This document shows, piece after piece, positions 49,860 to 58,436 of a stretch of 64,000 nucleotides of DNA. Source of the stretch: Robertkochia aurantiaca (GTDB lineage: Bacteria; Bacteroidota; Bacteroidia; Flavobacteriales; Flavobacteriaceae); NCBI RefSeq assembly GCF_020166495.1, contig NZ_JAINZS010000004.1, forward strand, positions 124,001 to 188,000. The letters run 5' to 3'. Both the position numbers and the translations under genes were made by a program. The notes under the pieces are model-generated. The model worked only from the letters and a program-made list of their open reading frames with translations, ran no database searches and had not been told where the DNA came from. The number at the start of each line of letters is the position of its first letter. Positions within the stretch are counted from its first letter, which is position 1.

Positions 49860-50468
49860 ATGCAGATCAAGTCGGCCGATTTTGTAATGAGCAACAGCGA
49901 GGTAGCCAAATGCCCTGCTGAGTTCATACCCGAATACGCCTTTATCGGCCGTTCGAACGTGGGGAAATCTTCCCTGATCAATTTGCTGACCAACCGGAAA
50001 AACCTGGCCAAGACCTCCGGCAGACCCGGAAAAACCCAACTGATCAACCATTTCAGGATCAACAACAACTGGTTCCTGGTAGATCTTCCCGGTTATGGCT
50101 ATGCGAAAGTCTCGAAAAGTGCAAAAAAGGAATTTCAAAAGTTTATCACTGCTTATTTCGAACAGCGTAAACAACTTGTCTCTGCCTTTGTGCTGATCGA
50201 TTCCCGCCATGAACCCCAAAAGATTGACCTGGAATTCATGCGCTGGCTGGGCGAAAGGGAGATTCCGTTTTCTATAGTTTTTACCAAGGCAGATAAACTG
50301 AAGCCCAAAGCTCTGGAACGCAACGTGAAGAATTACCTGGAGCAATTAACCGAAGGAGCCTGGGAAGAACCTCCCAATTACTTTATCAGCTCCTCTGCCA
50401 GAGGCGACGGAAGAGATGAAATACTGAATTACATAGAAACTATCAACCGCCAGATCAGAGAATCCTAG
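49860..50468 (+). CDS. engB: Ribosome-biogenesis GTPase EngB (YihA/YsxC)
   Basis: Small GTPase needed for large-subunit assembly, 202 aa. The P-loop GRSNVGKSS is at residues 30-38, the switch [11 protein letters not shown] near 75-83, NKxD-equivalent TKADKLKP near 145, and SSSARGDG at the C-terminal side as G5. The start is the ATG at 49860; the frame is open further upstream inside the hydrolase gene, but [12 protein letters not shown] is the normal N-terminus. Its 3' end overlaps the convergent unknown gene by 14 bases. Confidence 0.96.
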   Translation: MQIKSADFVMSNSEVAKCPAEFIPEYAFIGRSNVGKSSLINLLTNRKNLAKTSGRPGKTQLINHFRINNNWFLVDLPGYGYAKVSKSAKKEFQKFITAYFEQRKQLVSAFVLIDSRHEPQKIDLEFMRWLGEREIPFSIVFTKADKLKPKALERNVKNYLEQLTEGAWEEPPNYFISSSARGDGRDEILNYIETINRQIRES

Positions 50469-50829
50469 ACTTTTTCGTTCGCTTCTTTAACAGCACTGTC
50501 AAAGCCGAAACATCTTTGAGCTCTGCCATTTCAAAGGCGGTGATCAACACTTGGAAATCAGACCCGGAACAGTAGCCGATTACAGGCAATGGCATTTTAG
50601 AAACCCTTTCACTACAAGGCAATTCCCACAGCTCATCCCGATGAACAAATCCGATCTCCGCAGTTCTGAATTCTTCGACATATGCCTTCCATTCCTTACG
50701 CATGCCAAAAGCATGATGGGTCAATCGGCACAGATCGCATCTATATGTAGACGGGCTGATTATTTTATGAAGGCTGTCAAGGGCTGCATGACCCATGCCA
50801 GACCGGGCATTGTAAATGAAATACAGCAC
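50455..50829 (-). CDS. Small hypothetical protein with a CxxC pair
   Basis: Not recognised by function. It is 124 aa, soluble, starting at GTG (50829) three bases after the gldC stop in the same frame, so no other start is possible in that register. [18 protein letters not shown] carries a CxxC and a His, which might bind a metal or a redox partner. A Cys-rich C-terminal half ([15 protein letters not shown]) follows. Tight coupling to gldC suggests a shared transcript with the gliding genes. Confidence 0.72.
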   Translation of the reverse strand: MLYFIYNARSGMGHAALDSLHKIISPSTYRCDLCRLTHHAFGMRKEWKAYVEEFRTAEIGFVHRDELWELPCSERVSKMPLPVIGYCSGSDFQVLITAFEMAELKDVSALTVLLKKRTKKSRIL

Positions 50830-50832
50830 GGA

Positions 50833-51171
50833 TTACTGCTTCTTCAGCTCCAGTTTCTCTGCGAAATAATCACAAAAATCTTTCATGGTAGCAGTCATCT
50901 TCTCATCCTGAGTAGCCTTATAAAAGGTTTCACTCATGGCCATGAGCGTCTGATGGAAAAACTTTTTCATCTCATCGACGGGCATGTCCTTGGTCCAGAG
51001 ATCGATCTTTAGAGTCTCCTGTTTTTCACTGTCCCAGACCGAAAGCAACATGGCTTTGGCTTCCTCATTATTTACGCCTCCATCTTCGGCACTCCAGAAG
51101 AGTTTTTCGGGAATTCTGTTTTCATCGAGTTCCACCTTCAGGTTGATATCAGAGGTATGTGTTTTTGACAT
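50833..51171 (-). CDS. gldC: Gliding motility protein GldC
   Basis: Cytoplasmic protein of 112 aa needed for normal gliding in Flavobacterium johnsoniae. The sequence is the family throughout: SDINLKVELDENRIPEKLFW, DLWTKDMPVDEMKKFFHQTL and ATMKDFCDYFAEKL. It has no signal peptide or membrane helix. Its start overlaps the gldB stop by one base (TAATG), as expected for the conserved gldB-gldC pair. Confidence 0.94.
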   Translation of the reverse strand: MSKTHTSDINLKVELDENRIPEKLFWSAEDGGVNNEEAKAMLLSVWDSEKQETLKIDLWTKDMPVDEMKKFFHQTLMAMSETFYKATQDEKMTATMKDFCDYFAEKLELKKQ

Positions 51172-52136
51172 TATTTTTCAGGTTTATATTTTGCTTCATT
51201 AAAAATCACTTCTGCAGGTGTCTGCAGCATCTGCTGCAAAGATACCTCATTATTCTCCATATATGCCTGCACAATCTTCCACCCTAGATAGCGCCCGAGG
51301 CGGCCCGGGGATTCATTATCAAGTTCCAGGTAAAATTTAGAAAAAGGTGCCGGATCGATGAATCGCTCCTGAAGTTTGCGATCTGTAGAGAACAGCAGAT
51401 CCCGTTCTACAAAATACCTCCATATCTCAGCTTCATTGGCATCTGCCCAGGCATAATCATCTTCGGTATACCCCATAACCGCAGCCTCTGATTTTTCGGG
51501 TAACAAACGGCTGATCAGATAATAAAGTTTCCCGTAATAAACCATTTGAGCCACAAAGGCCCTGTCGTTATAACCCGGCACTTTCGAACGTCCCATGGCC
51601 ATCGCCACATCGACCGATATTTGCTCACTTTCCAGGGCCTCTTTTACATAGACCGGAATACCGGCATAGAAATGGTGCTCCGGACCCAGGTAATTATCCA
51701 ACCCGATCAACACTAGGGAATCTGCGTATATCACGCGGTTACGGTAATCGACATCAGAAGTGACCGTTACCACATCAGGGATCGAAGTATCGGGGAAATA
51801 GTATTTGTAATGCTGCATGAGTTCATATAGTTCCTGTTCCAGATCGCTGTGATCGGGAAATCTATCGCCAACCTCAGCAAATAATTCCTGTTGAATGGTG
51901 TCGGTCATTCTTTGGTACCAGACACTGTCTTCAAACTCATCAGGAAAGAGATAAGGAAAGTCGCTTTTAAGACGTGAAAGATCTTCTGGACCAGCCTGAG
52001 CAAATTCACGGTCAAAACGCATGAGCTCCATTTCGACCTGGATCTTATCGATCTCCTGCTCTCTTTTACTCTCCCCGGCACAGGAGAAGACTAACAGGAC
52101 AATACCGCAACAAAAAATTCTCTTTAAATATGACAT
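51171..52136 (-). CDS. gldB: Gliding motility lipoprotein GldB
   Basis: Lipoprotein essential for gliding in F. johnsoniae, 321 aa. The start is the ATG at 52136 (MSYLKRIFCC); a TTG eight codons earlier is not preferred. The signal ends in LVFSC with Cys19 as lipidation site. The body contains FDREFAQAG, YKYYFPDTSIPDVVTV, the NYLGPEHHFYAGIPVYVK segment and RYLGWKIVQAYMENN near the C-terminus, all typical of GldB. A perfect -7 element lies upstream, back to back with that of nadE. Confidence 0.95.
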   Translation of the reverse strand: MSYLKRIFCCGIVLLVFSCAGESKREQEIDKIQVEMELMRFDREFAQAGPEDLSRLKSDFPYLFPDEFEDSVWYQRMTDTIQQELFAEVGDRFPDHSDLEQELYELMQHYKYYFPDTSIPDVVTVTSDVDYRNRVIYADSLVLIGLDNYLGPEHHFYAGIPVYVKEALESEQISVDVAMAMGRSKVPGYNDRAFVAQMVYYGKLYYLISRLLPEKSEAAVMGYTEDDYAWADANEAEIWRYFVERDLLFSTDRKLQERFIDPAPFSKFYLELDNESPGRLGRYLGWKIVQAYMENNEVSLQQMLQTPAEVIFNEAKYKPEK

Positions 52137-52177
52137 ACAGATCTGAGGTTTAGCTTTCAAAACGAGAAATAAACTGT

Positions 52178-52185
52178 TAAATTTG
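52178..52185 (+). promoter_or_regulatory. -7 element of nadE
   Basis: TAAATTTG, a perfect TAnnTTTG on the plus strand, 86 bases before the nadE ATG. The opposite-strand gldB element begins five bases away. Confidence 0.5.
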
Positions 52186-52189
52186 TTTG

Positions 52190-52197
52190 CAAAGGTA
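52190..52197 (-). promoter_or_regulatory. -7 element of gldB-gldC
   Basis: TACCTTTG on the minus strand, a perfect TAnnTTTG, 53 bases before the gldB ATG. It nearly abuts the divergent nadE element, so the two promoters overlap. Confidence 0.5.
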
Positions 52198-52271
52198 AGC
52201 CTATCAGCGATAAGATATCTGCCTAATTACCGGCTGCTTCAACAAACTGTTTGTCCAAATTTAAACCAAAG

Positions 52272-53060
52272 ATGAAAGAAGAAAAAATTATCGATCATAT
52301 TACCAACTGGCTGAAGAGTTATGCTGAAAAAGCCGGCATGAAAGGGTTCGTAATCGGGGTTTCCGGAGGGATCGACTCAGCCCTCGCCTCCACTCTTTGT
52401 GCGCGTACGGGCCTGGAGGTTCTTTGCCTTGAAATGCCAATACACCAGGCTGAAAATCAGGTCAACAGAGCGTTAAGGCATATCGACTGGTTGCAAGAAA
52501 AACATCAGAACGTACGCATGGAGACGGTGAACCTTACACCGGTATTCGATTCGCTGGTAGCCGAATTCCCAAAAGTTGAAAACGAGGTCGATCGTTTTAT
52601 GGCCCTTGCCAACACCCGCGCCAGACTTCGCATGACCTCCCTTTATTACTTTGCTGCCTACCACAAGCTCTTGGTCGCTGGCACCGGAAATAAAGTGGAA
52701 GATTTCGGGGTCGGTTTCTTCACCAAATATGGTGATGGCGGGGTAGATCTGAGCCCCATCGCAGACCTGATGAAAACCGAGGTTTATGCACTGGCCTCAT
52801 ATCTCGGCATCAACCATGAAATCCTGGATGCCCCGCCTACAGACGGGCTCTGGGGAGACGACCGTACCGACGAAGATCAGATCGGAGCAAGCTACCCCGA
52901 ACTCGAATGGGCCATGCGACAAGATGCCCTTGGAAAACAATTGGATGACTTTAACGGGAGAGAGAAAGAAGTCTATGATATTTACAAGAGACTAAACAGG
53001 GCGAATCAACACAAAATGAACCCCATACCGGTATGTGAAATACCCGAAAAGTGGAAATGA
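52272..53060 (+). CDS. nadE: NAD+ synthase, ammonia-dependent
   Basis: Amidates nicotinate adenine dinucleotide to NAD+, 262 aa; the short length and absence of a nitrilase domain indicate the NH3-dependent form. The PP-loop SGGIDSALAS is at residues 31-40, and TGNKVEDFGVGFFTKYGDGGVD and the P2 segment PPTDGLWGDDRTDE follow. The start is the ATG at 52272, not the TTG at 52251. It sits next to gldB on the opposite strand, as often seen in flavobacteria. Confidence 0.95.
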   Translation: MKEEKIIDHITNWLKSYAEKAGMKGFVIGVSGGIDSALASTLCARTGLEVLCLEMPIHQAENQVNRALRHIDWLQEKHQNVRMETVNLTPVFDSLVAEFPKVENEVDRFMALANTRARLRMTSLYYFAAYHKLLVAGTGNKVEDFGVGFFTKYGDGGVDLSPIADLMKTEVYALASYLGINHEILDAPPTDGLWGDDRTDEDQIGASYPELEWAMRQDALGKQLDDFNGREKEVYDIYKRLNRANQHKMNPIPVCEIPEKWK

Positions 53061-53238
53061 ATGGAAATAATAATACTTTAAACGAAAGTTTTTTCTACTA
53101 TTTTGCTTACGTATTTTTTTTCGTTAATTTTACTGTTAAGTATAATTTCCCCGAACCATGCGTCTCTGTCTGGTATACCTGATGAAATTATCCTATAGTG
53201 TATTGGCTCACTAAATAATAACAACAAAACGTATTATT

Positions 53239-53868
53239 ATGATCAAGGTATTAGTAGCCGACAACCATCCTATTGTTCGCGCAGGATTGAAAGCGGTTTT
53301 GAATGATTCCAGCGACTTTGAGGAGGTGGGCAGTGTGAGCACCACTACCGAACTTTTCAATGAGCTGAAGAATGCAAGTCCGGATGTCATCCTTTTGGAA
53401 ATGGACATCCCTGAAGTTAATGGTATTACCGCGTTACGAAAACTCAAAAAAGATTACCCCGATATTAAAGTGCTGATATACAGTACTCAGGCTGAAGATG
53501 TATATGCCCTTAGCACCTTACGTGCCGGAGCAGCCGGATATGTTTCAAAAGCCGCGTCACTCGACACCTTAAAGAACGCCATCAACAAAGTGGCAGAAGG
53601 AGGTATGTTTATCACAAATGAACTCGCTCAACGCCTGGCCTTTGACGAAAGCACCAATAAACCCCGTCGTTTTTTCAGAAAGCTTTCAACCCGCGAGGTG
53701 GAAGTACTCAAGTTGCTGGCATCCGGTAAAAGAAACAAACATGTGGCGGAAGAACTCGGCTTGAACGAAAAGACCGTAAGCACCTACAAGGCTCGTCTGA
53801 TGCGAAAGCTGAACGTGGATAACATGGTCGATATGCTGCAGCAGGCAAAAGCCCTGGAATTATATTAA
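53239..53868 (+). CDS. NarL/LuxR-type response regulator with Glu at the phospho-acceptor site
   Basis: Receiver plus LuxR helix-turn-helix protein, 209 aa. The DNA-binding domain (about 145-205) has LSTREVEVLKLLASGKRNKHVAEEL and NEKTVSTYKARLMRKL. In the receiver, the strand that normally reads LLDxxMP is LLEMDIPE, so the acceptor Asp is Glu54. The first acidic pair is Asp8-Asn9 instead of two acids. The Lys in GYVSKAAS and the Ser/Thr strand remain. Phosphorylation-independent activity is inferred. No histidine kinase is adjacent. The gene is convergent with dnaG, overlapping by four bases. Confidence 0.9.
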   Translation: MIKVLVADNHPIVRAGLKAVLNDSSDFEEVGSVSTTTELFNELKNASPDVILLEMDIPEVNGITALRKLKKDYPDIKVLIYSTQAEDVYALSTLRAGAAGYVSKAASLDTLKNAINKVAEGGMFITNELAQRLAFDESTNKPRRFFRKLSTREVEVLKLLASGKRNKHVAEELGLNEKTVSTYKARLMRKLNVDNMVDMLQQAKALELY

Positions 53869-55823
53869 ATAACCCGATTCAATTTTTTTGCAAGGAGCCT
53901 TCTTAACTGATGGTAATTTATGATCTCTTCCAGAGTTTCTGAATTGCCCTCATTCGAATATTCCTTTACGCTTTCCTGAAGGTGGTCTACCCTTTTGTCG
54001 ATCAGCTGACATCGCAAACTCAGAATTGTCTCAGTTACCAGCTGAGCCACGACCGCCTGCTTATCTTTCACAAAGATATCTTTACGGTCCCAATCATGGA
54101 GCCGGTACTTCTCTTCTTCCATAAGCAGGGAAGATACTTCAGAGGCCACATCTCCTGATGCACTTTTCACAAAGGTTTCAACTGAAAACTGGTCATCGCT
54201 GTTCATTCGCTCGATCAGTTCATCATAGATCTCGCGAAACAACGGATTACTCAGGGCCACTTCATCCTGCTGAAGGTCGAGATAAATCTTTTCATACACC
54301 TTTGCCCGATGTACCTCGGGCTCCAATATAAGCTCGCCCTTGTCATCTGCTTTCAGTACCAGGTCTTCAAAATCCTCTTCGTGTTTTCCATATAAAAGCA
54401 GCAACTCAATGATCTTTCGCTCCAGCTCCTGCAAGGCGTCAACCTTTTCAAGTTTGTGATCGGTTTTGACCACTTCAAAGGCTTTATGCTGTTGCTTCTG
54501 AATTTTCCCCAGGTCATTGATCTCTTTTTTTCCGATCTGAGCCAGGGTATTGAAAAGCACGTCTTCAGAAATATCCATTATGCGGGAACATTCCTGTATG
54601 TAAATCTCCCGTTTTATCCGATCGGGAATCTTCGAGATACTATTAACGATATCCCTGATCGTCTCAGCTTTCCTGATGGGATCATCAGCAGCTTCCTTCA
54701 CAAGGACAGAGGCCTTAAAACGAATGAAATCGGTAGCCCGGGTTTCCAGATAATGAGTCACCTCTTCCAGACTGTTCTTTCTGGCAAAACTATCGGGATC
54801 TTCTCCTTCCGGAAAGGTACACACCTTTACATTCATCCCCTGCTCCAGGATCAAATCAACTCCCCTGAGCGAAGCTCTTAAGCCTGCCGCATCTCCGTCA
54901 AAGAGCACGGTAATATTATCGGTAAGTCTTTTAATAATCCTGATCTGATCGGGAGTCAGTGCCGTACCGCTGGACGCAACCACATTGGTAAGACCCCTCT
55001 GGTAAAACTGAATCACATCGGTATAACCCTCTACAAGGTAACAGTTGTTTTCTTTGGCAATAGACTGTTTGGCCTGGTAGATCCCGTAAAGCACCTTGCT
55101 TTTATGATAGATCTCGCTTTCCGGAGAATTGAGATACTTGGCTGCTTTCTTATCATTATTCAGAATACGCCCGCCAAAACCCAACACACGTCCGCTCATG
55201 GAATGAATAGGAAACATTACTCTTCCTTTAAAGCGGTCAAACTGCTTTTCCCCCTTAACGATCGTGAGTCCTGTTTTTTCGAGAAATTCCAGCTGATAGC
55301 CGTCTTTAAGCGCTCTTGAAGTAAAGGCATCCCATTGATCGAGACAATATCCGAGCCGAAATTCCCTTATAGTCTCAGCAGTGAATCCTCTTTCCTTGAA
55401 ATAGGTAAGACCGATGGCTTTTCCCTTCTCGCTCTCCCAAAGGTTTTCTTCGAATACATCGGCCGCATATTCTGATACCAGAAACATGCTTTCCCGTTCA
55501 CTTGCCTTTTCCTTTTGCTCGTCGGTCTGCTGAGTTTCAATGATCTCTATGCCATATTTATTGGCCAGGTAGCGAATGGCTTCAGGATAGGAGAAATGCT
55601 CGTGCTCCATCACAAAGGCGATCACGTTCCCGCCTTTTCCCGAACTGAAATCTTTCCAGATCTGTTTGACCGGAGACACCATAAAACTGGGGGTACGTTC
55701 GTCTGTAAACGGACTCAGCCCCTTAAAATTACTTCCCGAACGTTTGAGGTTGACGAAGTCGCCGATCACCTCTTCCACCCGGGCCGTCTCAAAAACTTTA
55801 TCTATGGTTTCTTTTGCAATCAC
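53865..55823 (-). CDS. dnaG: DNA primase
   Basis: Primase that makes RNA primers for replication, 652 aa, starting with GTG at 55823. The N-terminal domain aligns with the zinc-binding domain (GLSPFTDERTPSF, KDFSSGKGGN), but the four usual ligands C, H, C, C are Ser37, Thr40, Asp58 and Ser61. The catalytic TOPRIM core is intact: LVEGYTDVIQF and VLFDGDAAG. The C-terminal helicase-binding part is helical and charged. It is separated from the outer-membrane protein gene by a terminator. Confidence 0.96.
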   Translation of the reverse strand: MIAKETIDKVFETARVEEVIGDFVNLKRSGSNFKGLSPFTDERTPSFMVSPVKQIWKDFSSGKGGNVIAFVMEHEHFSYPEAIRYLANKYGIEIIETQQTDEQKEKASERESMFLVSEYAADVFEENLWESEKGKAIGLTYFKERGFTAETIREFRLGYCLDQWDAFTSRALKDGYQLEFLEKTGLTIVKGEKQFDRFKGRVMFPIHSMSGRVLGFGGRILNNDKKAAKYLNSPESEIYHKSKVLYGIYQAKQSIAKENNCYLVEGYTDVIQFYQRGLTNVVASSGTALTPDQIRIIKRLTDNITVLFDGDAAGLRASLRGVDLILEQGMNVKVCTFPEGEDPDSFARKNSLEEVTHYLETRATDFIRFKASVLVKEAADDPIRKAETIRDIVNSISKIPDRIKREIYIQECSRIMDISEDVLFNTLAQIGKKEINDLGKIQKQQHKAFEVVKTDHKLEKVDALQELERKIIELLLLYGKHEEDFEDLVLKADDKGELILEPEVHRAKVYEKIYLDLQQDEVALSNPLFREIYDELIERMNSDDQFSVETFVKSASGDVASEVSSLLMEEEKYRLHDWDRKDIFVKDKQAVVAQLVTETILSLRCQLIDKRVDHLQESVKEYSNEGNSETLEEIINYHQLRRLLAKKLNRVI

Positions 55824-55836
55824 AAGCGATGGGATT

Positions 55837-55867
55837 AAAAAACGATTCCCGCCACAGGGCGGGAATC
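55837..55867 (-). terminator. Terminator of the sigma/anti-sigma/outer-membrane unit
   Basis: GATTCCCGCC (55844-55853), ACAG, GGCGGGAATC (55858-55867), followed on the minus strand by a base and a U-run (55842-55837). It separates the unit from dnaG. Confidence 0.75.
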
Positions 55868-55892
55868 AAAAATACTAATAAATCGTTATGTC

Positions 55893-56993
55893 TTAAAGCT
55901 CAAATCTCAATCCGGCTGAGATATTGCGCTGCTCCGTATTCTGATCTTTAAAAATGGTATTCAGATCATATTTGACATAGAGCGAAACATCTCCGAAACC
56001 TACATAGCCTGCAAGACCATAAATGGTGTTGTTGGTGTTATAATTGTCGATGATCTTTTCTTTGACACGTTCACCATTCTCACGATATTTCAGTTTTTGC
56101 CTGGTGGTATAATTGAGCCCCACATATCCCCCTAGCCCCATTCTGAACTGATCATGGGTGGAGTACCTGAAGTAATCTTCCCTTTCTATTTTTTTGGAAG
56201 GTCCGAATTCAAAATATACAGGAATCACAATATTGTCCATTCGCAGCTTCGACTTATTCAGGTCAAGGTCGAAGGTTTCAAGGGTTGTAAGATCTCCGTC
56301 TTTGACAAAGTACTGGTTATCGTCGGGCTTCAGTCCGTTCTGCTGGATTGAAAAACCATAGCTGACCCGTAACCAGTTTGAATTTTTAAAGACGCGGGTT
56401 TTCCACTGCCAGCCGATCTCAAAGAAGCGGCTCCCTCCTATTTTATAAGGGGTGTCATTAAATGATTCCCCTGAGAAGATCGCATTATTGAATCCGAAGG
56501 CTATCACCAGGTCGCTGTAGGTTCTGCGATCATACCGCCGCTCCTTATGTTCCCAAAAGTCCCAATCATCCCAGTCATCCCAGTCAACTCCGAAAACACA
56601 GGAATCACAATCATCATCGTCCATACCGACCTTGGTTCCCTTGTGAACTTCGAACTCATAGGTCTCACCGCGCTCCAGCAGGGCGATCTTGTTTTCAATA
56701 ATGGCTGTTTTATTCTCTATGTTCCGCGCACTGCGCATAGCAGCCTCTTCCTTCAGTCGCTTCGCCTCGGCATCGCTGATCTCACCTTTTTCCAGGCGGG
56801 CATCGATACGGGAGACTTCAGCCTTCAGACGGTCCTTTTCCTCTGCAACTATATTATCACGCTCAATGCGTAATTGTTCGAGCTGATATCGTTGCTGATC
56901 GGTTAGCGTCGAATCTTTGACCGTTTGGGCCGATGAGAAAAAAACATTAAAAATAAGCATCACCAGGGCGATGCAAAGCATTCTTGCATACAT
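55893..56993 (-). CDS. Outer-membrane beta-barrel protein with N-terminal coiled coil
   Basis: Exported protein, 366 aa, with a signal peptide ending near FFSSAQ. Residues about 30-110 form a charged coiled coil (QLRIERDNIVAEEKDRLKAEVSRI and onward). A short acidic Cys/Asp/Trp-rich patch (DDDDCDSCVFGVDWDDW) follows, and then a beta-strand-rich part (about 155-366) of the outer-membrane-barrel type ending in the aromatic-like RNISAGLRFEL. It is the last gene of the ECF sigma/anti-sigma run, so its expression is probably tied to that sigma factor. Confidence 0.78.
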   Translation of the reverse strand: MYARMLCIALVMLIFNVFFSSAQTVKDSTLTDQQRYQLEQLRIERDNIVAEEKDRLKAEVSRIDARLEKGEISDAEAKRLKEEAAMRSARNIENKTAIIENKIALLERGETYEFEVHKGTKVGMDDDDCDSCVFGVDWDDWDDWDFWEHKERRYDRRTYSDLVIAFGFNNAIFSGESFNDTPYKIGGSRFFEIGWQWKTRVFKNSNWLRVSYGFSIQQNGLKPDDNQYFVKDGDLTTLETFDLDLNKSKLRMDNIVIPVYFEFGPSKKIEREDYFRYSTHDQFRMGLGGYVGLNYTTRQKLKYRENGERVKEKIIDNYNTNNTIYGLAGYVGFGDVSLYVKYDLNTIFKDQNTEQRNISAGLRFEL

Positions 56994-57024
56994 AATTGTT
57001 TGATTTAAAAGATTGATGAATAAA

Positions 57025-57735
57025 CTATTGATTGCGTTCAGCTACAGCTGTTTTGACTTTTTTAAAACCGCTTTTAAGCATATCGAACATCTTTTCTTTA
57101 AAGGTTTCATCCAACTCGTCTTCCACCTCCTCGAGCAAGGCCATGGCATCGACATCTTCATCTGCTGAAAGCGTGTCTTTATAAATTTTACTCTGTGCCT
57201 CTGCCAACAAGACCGCTACTTCTCTCTCTGCTGCTTCTGCCGGGGAAAACTCATGATCTTCCTGGAACGCGATCGCATGATCTGAGGAATCTTCCATAGG
57301 GTCATCTGCCGGTTTTTCAACATGAGTCACCACTATTTGTCTCTCACCGGGATCAGCAATATCCGAATGGTTTATGGCGCGTTTGCTGTCGGTGGAATCG
57401 TCCTGAACGGCCACTGCATTGGAGGTCACAGGTTGGATCAATTGCTGTTCAATCTGATCGGGATGATCTTCTCCCGGGCCTGGTGCAGGGGTTGTGGTCA
57501 CCTCAATCTGATTTTGTTGTACCGGACTCAGGTAATAAAAAAGGCTGCCTGCCATGAGAAACAGTAAAACGGCGGCCGCAACAGGACGATAATCCCTCAG
57601 CCTTTTTACCGGCTTCTCAGCATCCTTATCAAGCATCTCCTCCAGACGATCCCAGGCCATATTCCCCGGCGACATCTCTTTGTTACGGAATGCCCGCTTT
57701 ACCTGCCTATCCAAATATTTCTTTTCGTTTTCCAT
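57025..57735 (-). CDS. Putative anti-sigma factor
   Basis: Single-pass membrane protein of 236 aa downstream of an ECF sigma gene. The cytoplasmic N-terminus (KKYLDRQVKRAFRNKEMSPG) is followed by one helix (AAAVLLFLMAGSLFYYL, about 52-68). A long acidic, low-complexity periplasmic part follows and ends in a basic helix. There is no ZAS-type HxxxC motif, so the assignment rests on gene order, topology and the 29-base overlap with the sigma gene. Confidence 0.72.
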   Translation of the reverse strand: MENEKKYLDRQVKRAFRNKEMSPGNMAWDRLEEMLDKDAEKPVKRLRDYRPVAAAVLLFLMAGSLFYYLSPVQQNQIEVTTTPAPGPGEDHPDQIEQQLIQPVTSNAVAVQDDSTDSKRAINHSDIADPGERQIVVTHVEKPADDPMEDSSDHAIAFQEDHEFSPAEAAEREVAVLLAEAQSKIYKDTLSADEDVDAMALLEEVEDELDETFKEKMFDMLKSGFKKVKTAVAERNQ

Positions 57736-58294
57736 CTTTCAATAAGTTCAACTCTTCTTTCAACGCTTTTCTGGCTTTGTGCAATTGGGATTTTGAAGTG
57801 CTTTCAGATATACCCAACATTTCGGCAATCTCTGAATGACTGTATCCCTCAACAGCATACATCAGGAAGACCGAACGATACCCGTCAGGCAGTCTTTCGA
57901 TCAAGAGTCGTATGGTTTCCTCATCATAGAGAATTTCGCTGTCCTGGTGGTGTTCTGCCATTTTATATTCCGGCAATTCATCACGAAAACTGATCCCCTC
58001 TTTTCTTGCTCGTAAAAAATCGATCGCTTCCCGCACCATGATCCTTCTGATCCAGCCTTCAAAACTTCCTTTTTGTTCGAATGAATAAAGATTTTTATAA
58101 ACCTTAAAGAATCCTCTGATCATCACATCCTCAGCAAATTGCCTGTCTTTTACATAAGAATGACAAACCGCCAGCATTTTCGAGGCGTAACGGTCGTAGA
58201 TCGCACGCTGAGCACTGCGATTTCCCTTCAGGGCTCCCTGAATTAATTTTTCCTCGTTGCGATATAAGGGTATGACCTTCAAAATTCCTTTCAT
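57707..58294 (-). CDS. ECF-family RNA polymerase sigma factor
   Basis: Alternative sigma of 195 aa. Region 2 covers GALKGNRSAQRAIYDRYASKML to GWIRRIMVREAIDFLR, and region 4 covers IERLPDGYRSVFLMYAVEGYSHSEIAEMLGISESTSKSQLHKARK, a clear helix-turn-helix. The start is the ATG at 58294; an upstream extension of the frame lacks sigma similarity. It overlaps the anti-sigma gene by 29 bases. No extracytoplasmic signal can be guessed. Confidence 0.9.
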   Translation of the reverse strand: MKGILKVIPLYRNEEKLIQGALKGNRSAQRAIYDRYASKMLAVCHSYVKDRQFAEDVMIRGFFKVYKNLYSFEQKGSFEGWIRRIMVREAIDFLRARKEGISFRDELPEYKMAEHHQDSEILYDEETIRLLIERLPDGYRSVFLMYAVEGYSHSEIAEMLGISESTSKSQLHKARKALKEELNLLKDGKRKEIFG

Positions 58295-58436
58295 TCGTTC
58301 TTCTGTTAATAAAGACGAAACTTTTGTCAATATGGTTGCCTGGCCTATGGAAAAAAATTAATAACCCGGGCTAAATCACTGATAAACCTGCTTATATAAG
58401 AGAAGTGAAAAAGCGTAAAATGTTACAAGAGAGGCG

